This document shows, piece by piece, positions 6,349-6,775 of a stretch of DNA of 6,775 nucleotides. Below the pieces are notes generated by a model. That model was not told the DNA's origin, made no database searches, and saw only the letters and a program-made list of their open reading frames with translations. The first letter of the stretch is position 1. The number at the start of each line of letters is the position of its first letter. The DNA is from Actinomycetes bacterium (lineage in GTDB: Bacteria; Actinomycetota; Acidimicrobiia; Acidimicrobiales; Microtrichaceae), in NCBI GenBank assembly GCA_023427825.1, contig JAEZAI010000418.1, positions 1-6,775 on the forward strand. Direction: 5' to 3'. The position numbers and the translations under genes are program-made.

Positions 6349-6775
6349 TCAGCGGCGGACGATCGCGCGCTTGCGGGGTCGGACGTCGGGCAGGCGCGGG
6401 AACGGTGACGCCCAGGTGCCGGAGGAGTGGTGGAGCCGCAGCCGCGTGGCGTGCTGGTCCAGCCACGACGCCACGCACGTGAGCTCGTCGGCGACGTCGC
6501 GGTCCACCGGCACGCCGTGCTGCGGCGGCGCCTCGGGCTGCATCTCGACCGGGCGGGCGACCGGCGCGAGCTGCTGGGCCCGGTCGGCCGGCCACATCTG
6601 CCAGAGCACGCCGCGGCGGAGCTCTGCGACCTCGCCCGAGTCGACCTCCACGAGCAGCCGCTCGCACTCGAGGAGCTGGCCGATGCGGCGCTGACGCTCG
6701 AGTGCGTTCACCAGCGCAGCCAGGCGGTCGCGGGCCGCGGCCGCCTCCTCGAAGCGCTCGTCCGCAGCCATGCGG
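6349..6775 (-). CDS. C-terminal end of a UVR-motif protein, probably DnaQ-exonuclease/UvrC-like fusion (5' part outside window)
   Basis: About 142 codons are visible; the frame is open to the right edge, so the gene starts beyond it. The first visible residues, RMAADERFEEAAAARDRLAA, are a UVR motif (F-E-x-A-A-x-x-R-D-x-L), the helical hairpin by which UvrC and UvrB interact. About 120 residues follow it. UvrC has the UVR motif mid-protein with a long nuclease region after it, and UvrB has it at the very end, so neither fits. The best match is the actinobacterial protein combining a DEDD 3'-5' exonuclease with a UvrC-like GIY-YIG region (Rv2191-type): the segment DVADELTCVASWLDQHATRL followed by GTWASPFPRL resembles the tail of that family as I recall it. 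The methionine shortly before FEEAAAARD lies inside the motif and should not be taken as the start. The protein ends in a basic tail (RPRKRAIVRR). A role in DNA repair or nucleotide processing is inferred. The gene is convergent with trpD. Confidence 0.65.
   Translation of the reverse strand, partial: RMAADERFEEAAAARDRLAALVNALERQRRIGQLLECERLLVEVDSGEVAELRRGVLWQMWPADRAQQLAPVARPVEMQPEAPPQHGVPVDRDVADELTCVASWLDQHATRLRLHHSSGTWASPFPRLPDVRPRKRAIVRR

Overview
The window is very GC-rich DNA from an actinobacterium. The best marker is a WhiB-family iron-sulfur regulator, a family confined to Actinobacteria and their phages. GTG starts, at least one apparently leaderless start and tightly packed genes fit the same group. 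A deep-branching class such as Acidimicrobiia is possible, but nothing here proves it.

Left part, minus strand (4793 down to 1): one apparent transcription unit. It begins with an FAD-dependent glycerol-3-phosphate dehydrogenase (glpD). An LtrA-family multi-pass membrane protein follows 10 bp later. A small four-helix membrane protein of unknown function comes next and shares one base with the LtrA stop codon (TGATG). Last is an FGGY-family kinase resembling glycerol kinase, whose C-terminus runs off the left edge. A GlpK-GlpD pair would normally convert glycerol to glycerol-3-phosphate and then to dihydroxyacetone phosphate, passing electrons to the quinone pool. However, three positions that line the glycerol pocket in E. 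coli GlpK are changed in this kinase, so its substrate is uncertain.

Centre (4794-4936): a 143-bp divergent intergenic region. It holds a probable glpD promoter placed for leaderless initiation, a candidate sigma-70-like promoter for whiB, a perfect 7-bp inverted repeat touching the whiB -35 element, and a second 18-bp near-palindrome.

Right part, plus strand: the WhiB regulator (4937-5233) is followed after 20 bp by trpD, anthranilate phosphoribosyltransferase (5254-6321), with no other trp genes in view. Convergent to trpD on the minus strand is the C-terminal end of a protein with a UVR motif, most likely the actinobacterial DnaQ-exonuclease/UvrC-like fusion; its N-terminal part lies beyond the right edge.

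I saw no RNA genes, mobile elements, CRISPR arrays or convincing hairpin terminators. Most of the window is ordinary housekeeping content. The points worth a second look are the altered kinase pocket, the two membrane proteins inserted between glpD and the kinase, and the WhiB control region.
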